A stretch of DNA of 18,671 nucleotides from DASYML01 sp036399835. GTDB lineage: Bacteria; Acidobacteriota; Blastocatellia; Pyrinomonadales; Pyrinomonadaceae. Below are positions 1 to 6,725 of this stretch, in pieces. The stretch is taken from contig DASWMI010000071.1 of NCBI GenBank assembly GCA_036399835.1, positions 1-18,671 of the forward strand, read 5' to 3'. How positions within the stretch are numbered: position 1 is the stretch's first letter; each line of letters opens with the position of its first letter. The notes under the pieces are model-generated. The model was not told where the DNA came from, did not search any database, and saw nothing but the letters and a program-made list of their open reading frames with translations. A program made the translations under genes and the position numbers.

Positions 1-1073
1 CCTGGGTCGCGGAGATGAGCGCATACGTCAAATCGCTCGACCCGGATCATCTGGTCGCCTCGGGCACATGGGGCTATCGCAACGCCTTCGAGCGCCGCGA
101 GTGGCTCATCGAACATTCGCTGCCAAACATAGACTACTGCGATGTGCACAACTATCCGCGCGATGATGGAAATGTTTTTGTTGATTCGCCGGAAGCGCTC
201 AATCAGTTTGTAGAGAATCGCTCAGCCGCCGCGCTTTCGCTAAACAAGCCGCTCGTCTTTGGCGAGTTTGGGATGGGGCCGGAAGGCTACAAGGGTTTTT
301 CCGAAGAAGAATGGTTTCGCGCTTTCTTCGAGAGCACTGCGCGCTCCGGCGTCGGCGGCGCGATGTTCTGGACCTGGACTCCTGACCCGCAACGTGGTTA
401 CGGAGTAACCTACACGGCGACGCGCGATGAAAAGGTCCGAGCAGAGATAGCCCGCGCTGCGAAACTCTTCGCCTCTCTTGAGGACGTAGACCCGCCGCAG
501 CGTCTGCTTGACGCGGGCAGACATCTGATCCCGCGCCAGTTCGCCTTCGAGCGAGCGGCAAACGATCCCGCGACGCGGCCTGAGATGGTTTCACAACAGG
601 GAGGCTGGACGCTCTTTCGTTTTGCGCCGGAGCGGGCCGCGAGCGCACGGTTTGAAAAGCTTGGCGGAGGGGAAGGCTACATCTGGGGCGATGGCATGGG
701 CTATCTGGAGTATCTCGTCCCAGCGCTGGGCCAACGCAAAAGCCTCGGTCAGTTAGTCGTCCGCGCCCACCTGCAACCAGTCCTGCCGCACGACGCGCGT
801 GGCCGCGTCAACTCTACGCGCATCACGCTGCTGGTCAACGGGGTGGATTGCGGCTCTCGACTGGTCCGGATTGAAGAACCTGGGCAGCCGCTCGTACAGG
901 AATGGCGCGTTGATTCCTTGCGCGTGCGCCTCAACGCCCGACGCGGCCAGCCCCTCTCGATACGCTTCGCCGTCAAGGTTGATGCTGACCAGCCCTTCGG
1001 CATCAACATCTCCAACTGGCCCGAAGGCTACGACGCGCGCGGCGCAAAACCCGTTGAAGTCGAAGTGAGGTAG
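1..1073 (+). CDS. GH5-like secreted glycoside hydrolase (beta-mannanase/cellulase type), C-terminal part; gene runs off the left edge
   Basis: Partial gene. The frame is open to the window edge, and the codons before the first ATG (position 15) read W-V-A-E and flow into the protein, so that ATG is internal. Counting from it, residues 41-48 (YCDVHNYP) and 81-86 (VFGEFG) match the late strands of a GH5/clan A TIM barrel; Glu84 would be the catalytic nucleophile, and the acid/base Glu lies upstream, outside the window. An aromatic segment MFWTWTPDP near residue 117 resembles the conserved Trp at the end of the barrel. From about residue 170 to the TAG stop there is a separate beta-rich domain with a YIWGDGMGY stretch, probably carbohydrate-binding or accessory, which I do not recognise. 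The family hydrolyses beta-1,4-mannans or glucans, usually outside the cell. Substrate is not determinable here. Convergent with hemB. Confidence 0.75.
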   Translation, partial: WVAEMSAYVKSLDPDHLVASGTWGYRNAFERREWLIEHSLPNIDYCDVHNYPRDDGNVFVDSPEALNQFVENRSAAALSLNKPLVFGEFGMGPEGYKGFSEEEWFRAFFESTARSGVGGAMFWTWTPDPQRGYGVTYTATRDEKVRAEIARAAKLFASLEDVDPPQRLLDAGRHLIPRQFAFERAANDPATRPEMVSQQGGWTLFRFAPERAASARFEKLGGGEGYIWGDGMGYLEYLVPALGQRKSLGQLVVRAHLQPVLPHDARGRVNSTRITLLVNGVDCGSRLVRIEEPGQPLVQEWRVDSLRVRLNARRGQPLSIRFAVKVDADQPFGINISNWPEGYDARGAKPVEVEVR

Positions 1074-1078
1074 GGAAG

Positions 1079-1103
1079 CAGCGGTGAACTCAGCTCATCG
1101 CTG
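1079..1103. terminator. Hairpin between convergent GH5-like gene and hemB, possible shared terminator
   Basis: CAGCGGTGA (1079-1087), a 7-nt loop, then TCATCGCTG (1095-1103) form a 9-bp stem with one G-T wobble. It starts six bases after the GH5 stop codon. No U-tract follows directly; a T-rich stretch begins about 15 nt later (1117-1132). It is placed where a bidirectional terminator would be expected, but it lacks the classical tail. Confidence 0.4.
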
Positions 1104-1123
1104 TCGCGTCGGGCGGCTCTTCT

Positions 1124-2101
1124 TTATCTTTGTGCTATCGCTCGAATGGCTTCGCGCGCGTAGTAAGTAATGATGATGTCTGCGCCCGCGCGCTTGATGC
1201 TCGTGAGGGTCTCCAGCATCACACGTTGTTCATCTATCCAGCCTCTCTGCGCAGCCGCTTTAATCATCGAATACTCGCCTGAGACATGATAAGCGGCCAG
1301 CGGCAGGTCGAAACGCTCTCGCACCATGCGCAGAATATCAAGATAAGCGGTCGCCGGTTTGACCATCAGAAAATCCGCGCCCTCCGCGTAATCCAGCTCC
1401 GCCTCGCGCAGGGCTTCGCGCGAATTGGCTGCGTCCATCTGGTACGCCCTGCGGTCTCCGAATGCCGGGGCGCTATCGGCTGCCTCGCGAAATGGACCAT
1501 AAAACCCGGAAGCGTACTTCACGGCGTAAGACATAATCGCCGTCTGCTCAAAGCCTGACTGGTCCAGCGCCTCGCGTATCGCACCCACCTGCCCGTCCAT
1601 CATCGCAGACGGCGCGACTATATCCGCTCCAGCCTCAGCCTGGCTGACGGCAGTCCGCGCCAGCAACTCCAGCGTCTCATCATTAAGCACCTCGCCCTCG
1701 CGCACGATGCCGCAATGACCATGAGACGTGTACTCGCACAGGCACGTGTCGGCTATCACAACCAGCTCGGGGGCCGCGCGCCGCACAGCGCGCACAGCCT
1801 GCTGGACCACCCCGTTCTCCGCATAAGCGCCCGTCGCCGTTTCGTCCTTCGCCTCTGGCAGCCCGAAGAGTATGACCCCGCGCACGCCTATCTCATAAGC
1901 CTGCGCAGCCTCGCGCGCAATCTCGTCAACCGACAGGTTATAGACACCCGGCATGGACGAAACTTCACGCCGCACGCCCTTGCCCGCGCAGGCAAACAAA
2001 GGCAGGACGAAATCCTCGCTCCCAAGCCTCACCTCACGCACGAGCGCCCGCAAAGCCTCACGCCTTCTCAGCCGTCTCGGACGATGGACCAGCTCAGACA
2101 T
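1124..2101 (-). CDS. hemB: Delta-aminolevulinic acid dehydratase (porphobilinogen synthase)
   Basis: Condenses two 5-aminolevulinate molecules into porphobilinogen, the first common step toward haem and other tetrapyrroles; cytosolic homo-octamer in the family. The 325-residue protein is full length and collinear with bacterial HemB. Visible landmarks: zinc-ligand cysteines Cys120, Cys122 and Cys130 in DTCLCEYTSHGHC; the PSAMMDG segment at 164-170; the two Schiff-base lysines Lys195 (SYAVKYASGFYGPF) and Lys248 (FLMVKPATAY). The Cys triad indicates the zinc-dependent class, not the Mg-only Asp-rich class. ATG start at 2101, with AGAGAGG about 11 nt upstream on the minus strand. No other hem gene is adjacent, so it seems to be a single-gene unit. 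Confidence 0.97.
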   Translation of the reverse strand: MSELVHRPRRLRRREALRALVREVRLGSEDFVLPLFACAGKGVRREVSSMPGVYNLSVDEIAREAAQAYEIGVRGVILFGLPEAKDETATGAYAENGVVQQAVRAVRRAAPELVVIADTCLCEYTSHGHCGIVREGEVLNDETLELLARTAVSQAEAGADIVAPSAMMDGQVGAIREALDQSGFEQTAIMSYAVKYASGFYGPFREAADSAPAFGDRRAYQMDAANSREALREAELDYAEGADFLMVKPATAYLDILRMVRERFDLPLAAYHVSGEYSMIKAAAQRGWIDEQRVMLETLTSIKRAGADIIITYYAREAIRAIAQR

Positions 2102-2141
2102 CCTTCAATCAACCTCTCTTCCGGATCAAACTCGCAACAGC

Positions 2142-2170
2142 ATGATACGCGCCGTCAAATATCTACGCAA
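2142..2170 (-). promoter_or_regulatory. Candidate hemB promoter
   Basis: Read on the minus strand: TTGCGT (2170-2165), 17-bp spacer, TATCAT (2147-2142). The -10 box matches the consensus at five of six positions and the -35 at three. Transcription would start near 2135, giving a leader of roughly 34 nt that contains the AGAGAGG ribosome-binding site. The rest of 2102-2320 shows no gene I can support. Confidence 0.4.
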
Positions 2171-2321
2171 ATAAGCCACAGCCGGATAGTGGTCCAATTT
2201 AAAACTCCAAACCGGCATCGTGAATTTACCGGCCCAAGACCCGCCCGACGCCAACATCAGCTAAGCGCCGAAACTAAAATCCGAGCCTCACCCACTCGAA
2301 TTTAATCCCTCATCCTTCAAC

Positions 2322-2349
2322 TTGACCTTTTCTCCCTCACCCTTATAAT
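2322..2349 (+). promoter_or_regulatory. Sigma70-type promoter of tRNA-Met
   Basis: TTGACC (2322-2327), 16-bp spacer, perfect TATAAT (2344-2349). The tRNA begins 17 nt after the -10 box, so the primary transcript would carry a leader of about 10 nt. This is the strongest promoter match in the window and fits a highly expressed stable RNA. Confidence 0.75.
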
Positions 2350-2366
2350 TACAACTCTCCAATCGT

Positions 2367-2443
2367 GGCGGGGTAGCTCAGCTGGTTAGAGCGTGGGATT
2401 CATAACCCCAAGGTCGCGTGTTCAAGCCACGCCCCCGCTACCA
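2367..2443 (+). tRNA. tRNA-Met (anticodon CAT), probably the elongator
   Basis: A 77-nt cloverleaf. Acceptor GGCGGGG pairs with CCCCGCT (G1-U72 wobble). D stem GCTC/GAGC with AGCTGGTTA loop. Anticodon loop TTCATAA with CAT at 2401-2403. T arm GCGTG-TTCAAGC-CACGC, then discriminator A and encoded CCA (2441-2443). It lacks the C1-A72 mismatch typical of bacterial initiators, and the body resembles elongator tRNA-Met of the Bacillus type. A tRNA-Ile2 (lysidine-modified CAT) cannot be fully excluded from sequence alone. The anticodon stem closes with an A31-C39 mismatch (TGGGA against CCCCA). Confidence 0.9.
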
Positions 2444-2502
2444 CCTTATCTAGTTAATTCAAGCAACTGGCGGCGAATGACGACCGATTTCCGGAATATC
2501 CT

Positions 2503-2531
2503 CAGGAGGGCGTCAGGCGTCTTCCTGTTTT
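2503..2531 (+). terminator. Weak terminator-like hairpin downstream of the tRNA
   Basis: CAGGA (2503-2507) and TCCTG (2523-2527) can pair around a 15-nt loop, followed directly by TTTT. The stem is only 5 bp, so this is a tentative end for the tRNA transcript. It overlaps the -35 region proposed for the next gene. Confidence 0.25.
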
Positions 2532-2559
2532 GAGTATGTGTAAGGGATTCTTCTAGAAT
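2530..2559 (+). promoter_or_regulatory. Candidate promoter of the CPBP gene, near-leaderless
   Basis: TTGAGT (2530-2535), 18-bp spacer, TAGAAT (2554-2559). The -10 ends only four bases before the ATG at 2564, so transcription would begin at or within the start codon. That fits the absence of a clear Shine-Dalgarno sequence (only AGGG near 2543, too far away). Confidence 0.4.
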
Positions 2560-2563
2560 ATGT

Positions 2564-3280
2564 ATGAAGCAACAAAATCACACTACGGCAGACCGTCGCT
2601 TCCGCGTTCGCAGCAAAAATCTCCTGCGCAATAATAAGTTGCTCATCATTGCGGAGTTAATCATCGCCCTCCTTATCGTGGTTGCCTATCTTGCTGACTT
2701 CGTTCCGTTAAGTGAGACACCATTTCTTTTGCTTCTGGGCTGGCTTTCGCTGTGGCTGCGCGGGACGGGTTGGCGAGCAGTTGGCTTGAAGCGCCCGGCG
2801 CGCTGGGTTTACACGTTATTGCTTGGAATCACAACGGGGGTGGTCTATCAGTTTTTCAGTCTCTACGTGTTAGAACCGCTGATCGTTCTGCTTACGGGCA
2901 AGCCTATAGACTTGAGCCAGTTTGCGCCCATCGAAGGTAATGTTTTCTTGCTCTCCTTATTTCTGGTGCTGGTGTGGGTACTTGGCGCCTTTGGTGAAGA
3001 ACTCGTGTATCGAGGCTACCTGATGAATCGTGTGGCGGAGTTGGCGGGTGGAAGTAGCATGGCATGGGTGGTGAGCCTGATATTTGTGAGCATCCTGTTT
3101 GGCGTCGCACATTTGGCTCAGGGCATCTCAGGCGTTGCGGCTAACATCTCGGCTGGCCTGATATATGGTGCATTGTATTTATGGAGCGGGCGTAATTTGT
3201 GGGCGCCGATCGTCGCTCACGGCGCGTATGACACGGTGGCATTATTGCTCATCTTCTGGAGTAAATATCCCGGACTGTGA
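2564..3280 (+). CDS. CPBP-family intramembrane glutamic endopeptidase (CAAX protease/bacteriocin-processing family, Abi)
   Basis: A 238-residue multi-span membrane protein. After a basic N-terminus, hydrophobic segments lie at about 27-45, 52-66, 82-110, 127-145, 166-185 and 191-206, and near the C-terminus. The three family motifs are intact: GEELVYRGYL (Glu145, Glu146, Arg150), FGVAHLAQG (His183) and WAPIVAHGAYD (His219, Asp223). In this family the two Glu and the His residues form the intramembrane active site. Members include prenyl-protein (CAAX) endopeptidases, bacteriocin maturation or immunity proteins and regulated proteases; the substrate here cannot be told. It is the first + strand gene after the tRNA and is followed by an attC-like palindrome, so it may be a cassette gene. 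Confidence 0.9.
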   Translation: MKQQNHTTADRRFRVRSKNLLRNNKLLIIAELIIALLIVVAYLADFVPLSETPFLLLLGWLSLWLRGTGWRAVGLKRPARWVYTLLLGITTGVVYQFFSLYVLEPLIVLLTGKPIDLSQFAPIEGNVFLLSLFLVLVWVLGAFGEELVYRGYLMNRVAELAGGSSMAWVVSLIFVSILFGVAHLAQGISGVAANISAGLIYGALYLWSGRNLWAPIVAHGAYDTVALLLIFWSKYPGL

Positions 3281-3310
3281 TGGTTGCTCTGACCAGCGCA
3301 AAGCCTCGCC

Positions 3311-3420
3311 GCCTAACAACTTATTTAACCGGACGCTTTGATAGCATCTCTTTCATCATCGAATGGCGCATCGAAAGTAGAATGCTGCATGCGCGGCGCG
3401 GGTTAATTCGGGCGTTGGTC
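3311..3420 (+). repeat. attC-like imperfect palindrome 1 (candidate integron cassette recombination site)
   Basis: Begins with GCCTAAC (3311-3317, R''-like) and ends with GGGC-GTTGGTC (R'-like GTT at 3414). The outer 22 nt at each end are imperfect inverted repeats (14 of 22 positions pair), with a strong inner part TTTAACC/GGTTAA. The centre also self-pairs: AGCAT..CTTTC (3343-3354) against GAAAG..ATGCT (3373-3386). The whole 110 nt can therefore fold as one long bulged hairpin, the architecture of attC sites. It shares the 16-nt sequence GCGGGTTAATTCGGGC (3398-3413) exactly with the element at 4593-4698. It lies 30 bp after the CPBP stop codon, where a cassette attC would sit. The remainder of 3281-3516 has no supportable gene. 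Confidence 0.6.
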
Positions 3421-3516
3421 TGCTTCCGTTGGTCTGTGCAAGTTCTCAAATCTGCTAACGTTCTACTTCTAAAATCATGTTGAATATTCATCACTTGAGG
3501 TTCAGAAGTTGACCCT

Positions 3517-4626
3517 ATGAATATCTTGCTTAAACGAAGCCAAGTAAGTTTAGCCTTTGCTATCATGTGCATCATTGCGGCGGCCTTATCCGCTGCCGCT
3601 CAAGAAGAGGTCATCCGAGTCGAAACCGAGATTGTTAATCTCAACGTCGTGGTCATGGACCGTCAAGGGCGACGCGTCGGTGGGCTGACGAGAGAAGATT
3701 TCGAGGTCTATGAAGATGGCGCGCGCCAGGAGATCACACATTTTACAGCCACGGAGCGACCATTGCGGCTGGTTTTAGTTTTTGATGTGAGCCTCAGCAT
3801 GGAAGCCGCCTTGCCGACCGTCAAACAGGAAGCTCTTTCACTGCTCGGCAGCTTGCGTCCCAATGACGAAGTAAGCATTGTCTCGTTCGCCAGTGAAGTT
3901 CACAGGCACTCCGGTTGGATAAACAGAGAACAGGCTGAAGATATAATCAGAAGCGTGATGCCCGAACCGCACGCCCAACCCGTGCCTGCCACGAGCGGTC
4001 GTCCCGGCTACCGCGTTGGAGATAGCAACACTCATCTGTACGAAGCTTTCCAATACGTCTTTGATTACTTCCAGGCTGATAAAGATAGAATCGCAGTGGT
4101 CATGTTCAGTGATGGAGTAGACACCGGTGCGGGGCGCGCAATCCAGCGCATCAGGAGGCGTGCGGATGAAGTCGGCAAAGAGCTGCGACGGCAGGCGCAA
4201 GAAAGCTGGACGCTTGTCTACCCCATTCGCTATCAGACCGAGCAAATAATCGGCGAGATGCCTGAACCGGCGCGGCGACCATTTCCCGGCACTATCCACA
4301 TTGGTTCGCGCCCTGTCGATCCCGGACGCGAACTCTTTGCGCAGATTGCCGTTGCCAGTGGTGGTCAGGTCTTCGAGTGGACGACACGGCAGGATTTAGT
4401 CGCGGCCATCGGGAATGCTTTGGCGGATTTACGCAACCAGTACAGCATTGCTTACGCTCCGCCTCGTACCGGTGGCGGGAATGGTTTCCGTCGCATCAGG
4501 GTTTGCGTCAAACGACCGAACCTAGTCGCGCGGACTCGTGAAGGTTACTTCTACGATAAATTAAAGCGGCAGCGTGGGACATCCTCCCCGCAGCCCAACG
4601 ATCGCTTGCAACCGACCCCGCGATAG
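3517..4626 (+). CDS. Secreted VWFA-domain protein of the acidobacterial type
   Basis: 369 residues. An N-terminal signal peptide (Lys-Arg, then a hydrophobic stretch at about 10-27, cleavage near AAAQ|E) predicts export. Residues 34-80 (NLNVVVMDRQG..GGLTREDFEVYEDG) are the short N-terminal segment typical of the acidobacterial VWFA-related family. The von Willebrand A domain follows, with a complete MIDAS metal site: Asp90-x-Ser92-x-Ser94, Thr172 (NTHLYEA) and Asp199 (FSDGVD). The intact MIDAS suggests divalent-metal-dependent adhesion or protein binding; the partner is unknown. The last ~11 residues (PNDRLQPTPR end) are encoded inside the next palindromic element and may not belong to the ancestral protein. 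The start lacks a strong ribosome site (GAGG is 17 nt away). Confidence 0.88.
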   Translation: MNILLKRSQVSLAFAIMCIIAAALSAAAQEEVIRVETEIVNLNVVVMDRQGRRVGGLTREDFEVYEDGARQEITHFTATERPLRLVLVFDVSLSMEAALPTVKQEALSLLGSLRPNDEVSIVSFASEVHRHSGWINREQAEDIIRSVMPEPHAQPVPATSGRPGYRVGDSNTHLYEAFQYVFDYFQADKDRIAVVMFSDGVDTGAGRAIQRIRRRADEVGKELRRQAQESWTLVYPIRYQTEQIIGEMPEPARRPFPGTIHIGSRPVDPGRELFAQIAVASGGQVFEWTTRQDLVAAIGNALADLRNQYSIAYAPPRTGGGNGFRRIRVCVKRPNLVARTREGYFYDKLKRQRGTSSPQPNDRLQPTPR

Positions 4627-4698
4627 CTTTCTTCTCAAGATACTTTCTTTGATGTAAATTGTCGCCAACGCGCGGGCGGGTTAATTCGGGCAGTATGC
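4593..4698 (+). repeat. attC-like imperfect palindrome 2, overlapping the end of the VWFA gene
   Basis: Begins with GCCCAAC (4593-4599, R''-like). Its left arm AACC-GA-CCC-CGCG (4610-4622) pairs with CGCG-C-GGG-CG-GGTT (4669-4682). It then ends with TTAATTCGGGC, the same 16-nt block as palindrome 1 (here 4676-4691). The R' end is degenerate: AGTATGC replaces GTTRRRY. The VWFA stop codon (4624-4626) lies inside the element and the methyltransferase starts about 40 nt after it. Same orientation and spacing logic as palindrome 1, so the pair brackets the VWFA gene as a cassette-like unit of about 1.28 kb. Confidence 0.5.
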
Positions 4699-4739
4699 CC
4701 GGAAAGTGTTGACGCGCCCTCAAAGAGATTGTTCGCAAC

Positions 4740-5486
4740 ATGGATTACGACACAACTGACATACCCGTTGCTTATGACCTTGGTCGCAATCATGGTCCAG
4801 AGGTTCTCCATCTCTGGATGAAAGTTGTTTCGTCCTACGTGGAAAAGCAGCGCATTAGTAACATCCTCGATCTGGGTTGCGGCACCGGACGCTTCTCCGA
4901 AGCCCTGGCAGTTCATTTCGATGCGGAAGTTATCGGCATTGATCCGTCAAAAAAGATGTTGGAACAGGCGCGCAGAAAGCTGCGTCACCGCCGCGTTCGA
5001 TATGAGCCTGGCTGCGGCGAAGCGATACCTCTTCCAAACAACTCTGTTGACCTGATTTTCATGTCGATGATTTTTCATCACTTCGAGCATCCAATACTCG
5101 CGGCACGCGAATGTCGCCGTGTACTGCGGGATGGGGCAACAGCTTTTCTGCGCGCCGGTACACGTGAACGCATCTCGTCATATCCTTACGTTGATTTCTT
5201 TCCGGAGAGCCGTTCTATTCTGGAAGATTGTCTCCCCACCAGCGCCTTTATGCGTGAGGTTTTTGAGTCGGCAGGATTTAGCACGATTGCCTCCGACCTT
5301 GTTATTCAACAGATCGCGCCAACTTACACAGCTTATGCAGAGAAACTATCAGCAGGAGCGGACTCGGTTTTGGCTCGTTTGTCTCGAAGCGATTTCGAGG
5401 CTGGCATAGCGGCGATGCGTTCCCACGCCGCTCGTATCGGCCAACAAGCAGTCTGCGAGCCAATCGACATTTTCGTTTTTCGCTAG
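4740..5486 (+). CDS. Class I SAM-dependent methyltransferase (UbiE/Methyltransf_11-like)
   Basis: 248 residues, cytosolic. Residues 41-52 (NILDLGCGTGRF) are motif I, the glycine-rich SAM-binding loop. Asp68 in VIGIDPSKKMLEQA is the acidic residue that binds the ribose hydroxyls. Residues 98-117 (PLPNNSVDLIFMSMIFHHFE) match motifs III-IV of the UbiE-like families. The C-terminal half (about 150-248) should form the substrate cap and is not diagnostic, so the acceptor is unknown. Small-molecule methylation is likelier than DNA methylation because there is no NPPY or DPPY motif. Starts about 40 nt after an attC-like element; no such element follows it. Convergent with the TIR gene. In the 108-bp gap 5487-5594 I see no terminator or repeat. 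Confidence 0.88.
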   Translation: MDYDTTDIPVAYDLGRNHGPEVLHLWMKVVSSYVEKQRISNILDLGCGTGRFSEALAVHFDAEVIGIDPSKKMLEQARRKLRHRRVRYEPGCGEAIPLPNNSVDLIFMSMIFHHFEHPILAARECRRVLRDGATAFLRAGTRERISSYPYVDFFPESRSILEDCLPTSAFMREVFESAGFSTIASDLVIQQIAPTYTAYAEKLSAGADSVLARLSRSDFEAGIAAMRSHAARIGQQAVCEPIDIFVFR

Positions 5487-5594
5487 CCACAGACGGTTGC
5501 CGGACATCACAACACGCTCAACCCAATATCTCTATGACAACCATACATCCACAAATTCATTGACAGAGAGAGAGGTTCGCCGCTTCTTCATCTT

Positions 5595-6476
5595 CTATGT
5601 CACCAATCTGTTGGGGAGACCGTGTTGTTTGCAGTAACCGGAATACAAGTGTGCGATAGCCTGTTCGGGGAGGTGTTCTTGTAGCTTGCGCATGGCCCCG
5701 TTGAGCAGTTCCTGGTTGGCTGTATAGATGGCGTAGAGCATCAATCGAAACTGGTGATCGAATGTATCAGAGAACTGCCTATGGTTGAGCAAGATCGCCA
5801 GCGCTTCGGAGAACTTCTCCTGTAGGAAAGTGTTATCGAAATCATCTAGACATTTCTCAAGGACGCTTTTCTCTGCTTCGCTAAGTGATTGATTGTTTGG
5901 CGGCAAGAGATGGTCCAGTTTTGTGTAGTCGTATAGGTTTTTGGAGATGTCTATGACCATTTCGCGGGTCAGGATGTCGTTGATTCCTCCCTCCTCGACG
6001 AGGAGCGGGACAAGCAAGAGCCTGCCTGCATTGACAAGTCTCAGGGCGTGTTGGAATTCATCAAATATCCAGCTTGTCTTGTGCTTGCGCGCGGTGATGA
6101 AGTCTGCGGTCTTCTCCGTCAGCAGTAACACGTAGTAGCTGCATTCCTGCACGGAGGTGATGAACTGGGGCACGGCAGTGTAGTTGTCTGCATTTTCATC
6201 TAACTCTTCGACATCTAGAAAGACCCTGTATCCGCGACTTCGGATGTGAGAAGCCAGCGCCGTCACGTACTGCCGCATGGGTTCACCATCCCACTTGTAG
6301 GAGATGAAGACTCCCGGAGGAGAGCCATAGTAAAATGGGCTGCTCTCCTTTTTGCTGGAAGCGATACCTAGCATGGCTAACCGAACAGGAAGAGTTCCGT
6401 ACTCGCGCAGCGCAGCCTGAATCTGTTCGTGATTCGCATCGTACAACTCAATCATTAGTTCTTCGAGCATGATCAT
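5595..6476 (-). CDS. TIR-domain protein with helical C-terminal region (possible NAD-consuming defence or signalling effector)
   Basis: 293 residues from the chosen start. A TIR fold spans about 54-165: the betaA motif VFISYKWD (56-63), SRGYRVFLDVEELDE (80-94), a strand YYVLLLT (114-120), and a helix with SWIFDEF (Trp136 and Glu140). The W-x-x-x-E arrangement matches the position of the catalytic glutamate of TIR NADases. The C-terminal ~100 residues are alpha-helical and somewhat TPR-like (YTANQELLNGAMRKL...), with no clear transmembrane segment. Bacterial TIR proteins commonly deplete NAD or make cyclic ADP-ribose signals in anti-phage systems; no partner gene for Thoeris, CBASS or a pAgo system is adjacent. 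Start: the frame extends upstream to a TTG at 6509, but the ATG at 6476 has GGAG 10 nt upstream; an ATG at 6470 is also possible. Confidence 0.8.
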   Translation of the reverse strand: MIMLEELMIELYDANHEQIQAALREYGTLPVRLAMLGIASSKKESSPFYYGSPPGVFISYKWDGEPMRQYVTALASHIRSRGYRVFLDVEELDENADNYTAVPQFITSVQECSYYVLLLTEKTADFITARKHKTSWIFDEFQHALRLVNAGRLLLVPLLVEEGGINDILTREMVIDISKNLYDYTKLDHLLPPNNQSLSEAEKSVLEKCLDDFDNTFLQEKFSEALAILLNHRQFSDTFDHQFRLMLYAIYTANQELLNGAMRKLQEHLPEQAIAHLYSGYCKQHGLPNRLVT

Positions 6477-6725
6477 AATGGTCCAGCTCCGCGAAAAGTA
6501 GACGGTCAATCCATGCCAAAGATAAATCCCCTGTAATCCTTCGCCTAACGGCTATCTGGCATTGAGTTTGCGTTTATTTCATCCAAACTGTATTTGATGA
6601 ACGATTTCTGTTCACGACTCGCGCCCGATCGTCTTAGAATGAGGAAGAGTATGAAGCTAAGTAGTGCATCTGTCATCTAAAGAGTTAAGAGCAAACAGGG
6701 GGTTCGGTCAAGAGGGAAGGATAAG
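6477..6725. other. Intergenic region between divergent TIR and DUF6328-like genes
   Basis: About 250 bp, AT-richer than its surroundings, no supportable gene. It should hold promoters in both directions. The best + strand match is TTGCGT (6568-6573), 17 bp, TATTTG (6591-6596), which is weak. A lone GCCTAAC (6542-6548) resembles the left end of an attC site, but I find no matching right arm. Confidence 0.4.

Noticed and set aside
1715..2305. 196-codon + strand frame over hemB and its upstream region
   Set aside because: Mostly antisense to hemB, composition biased to Arg/Ser/His, no motif; the part beyond hemB contains the hemB promoter candidate instead.
3277..3483. 68-codon + strand frame beginning at the CPBP stop
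   Set aside because: It is a translation of the attC-like palindrome and flanking sequence, with no ribosome site or protein-like composition.
6542..6548. Lone GCCTAAC resembling an attC left end
   Set aside because: No complementary right arm with GTTRRRY and no TTAATTC core is found within about 150 bases on either side, and the location is a gene 5' region, not a 3' end.
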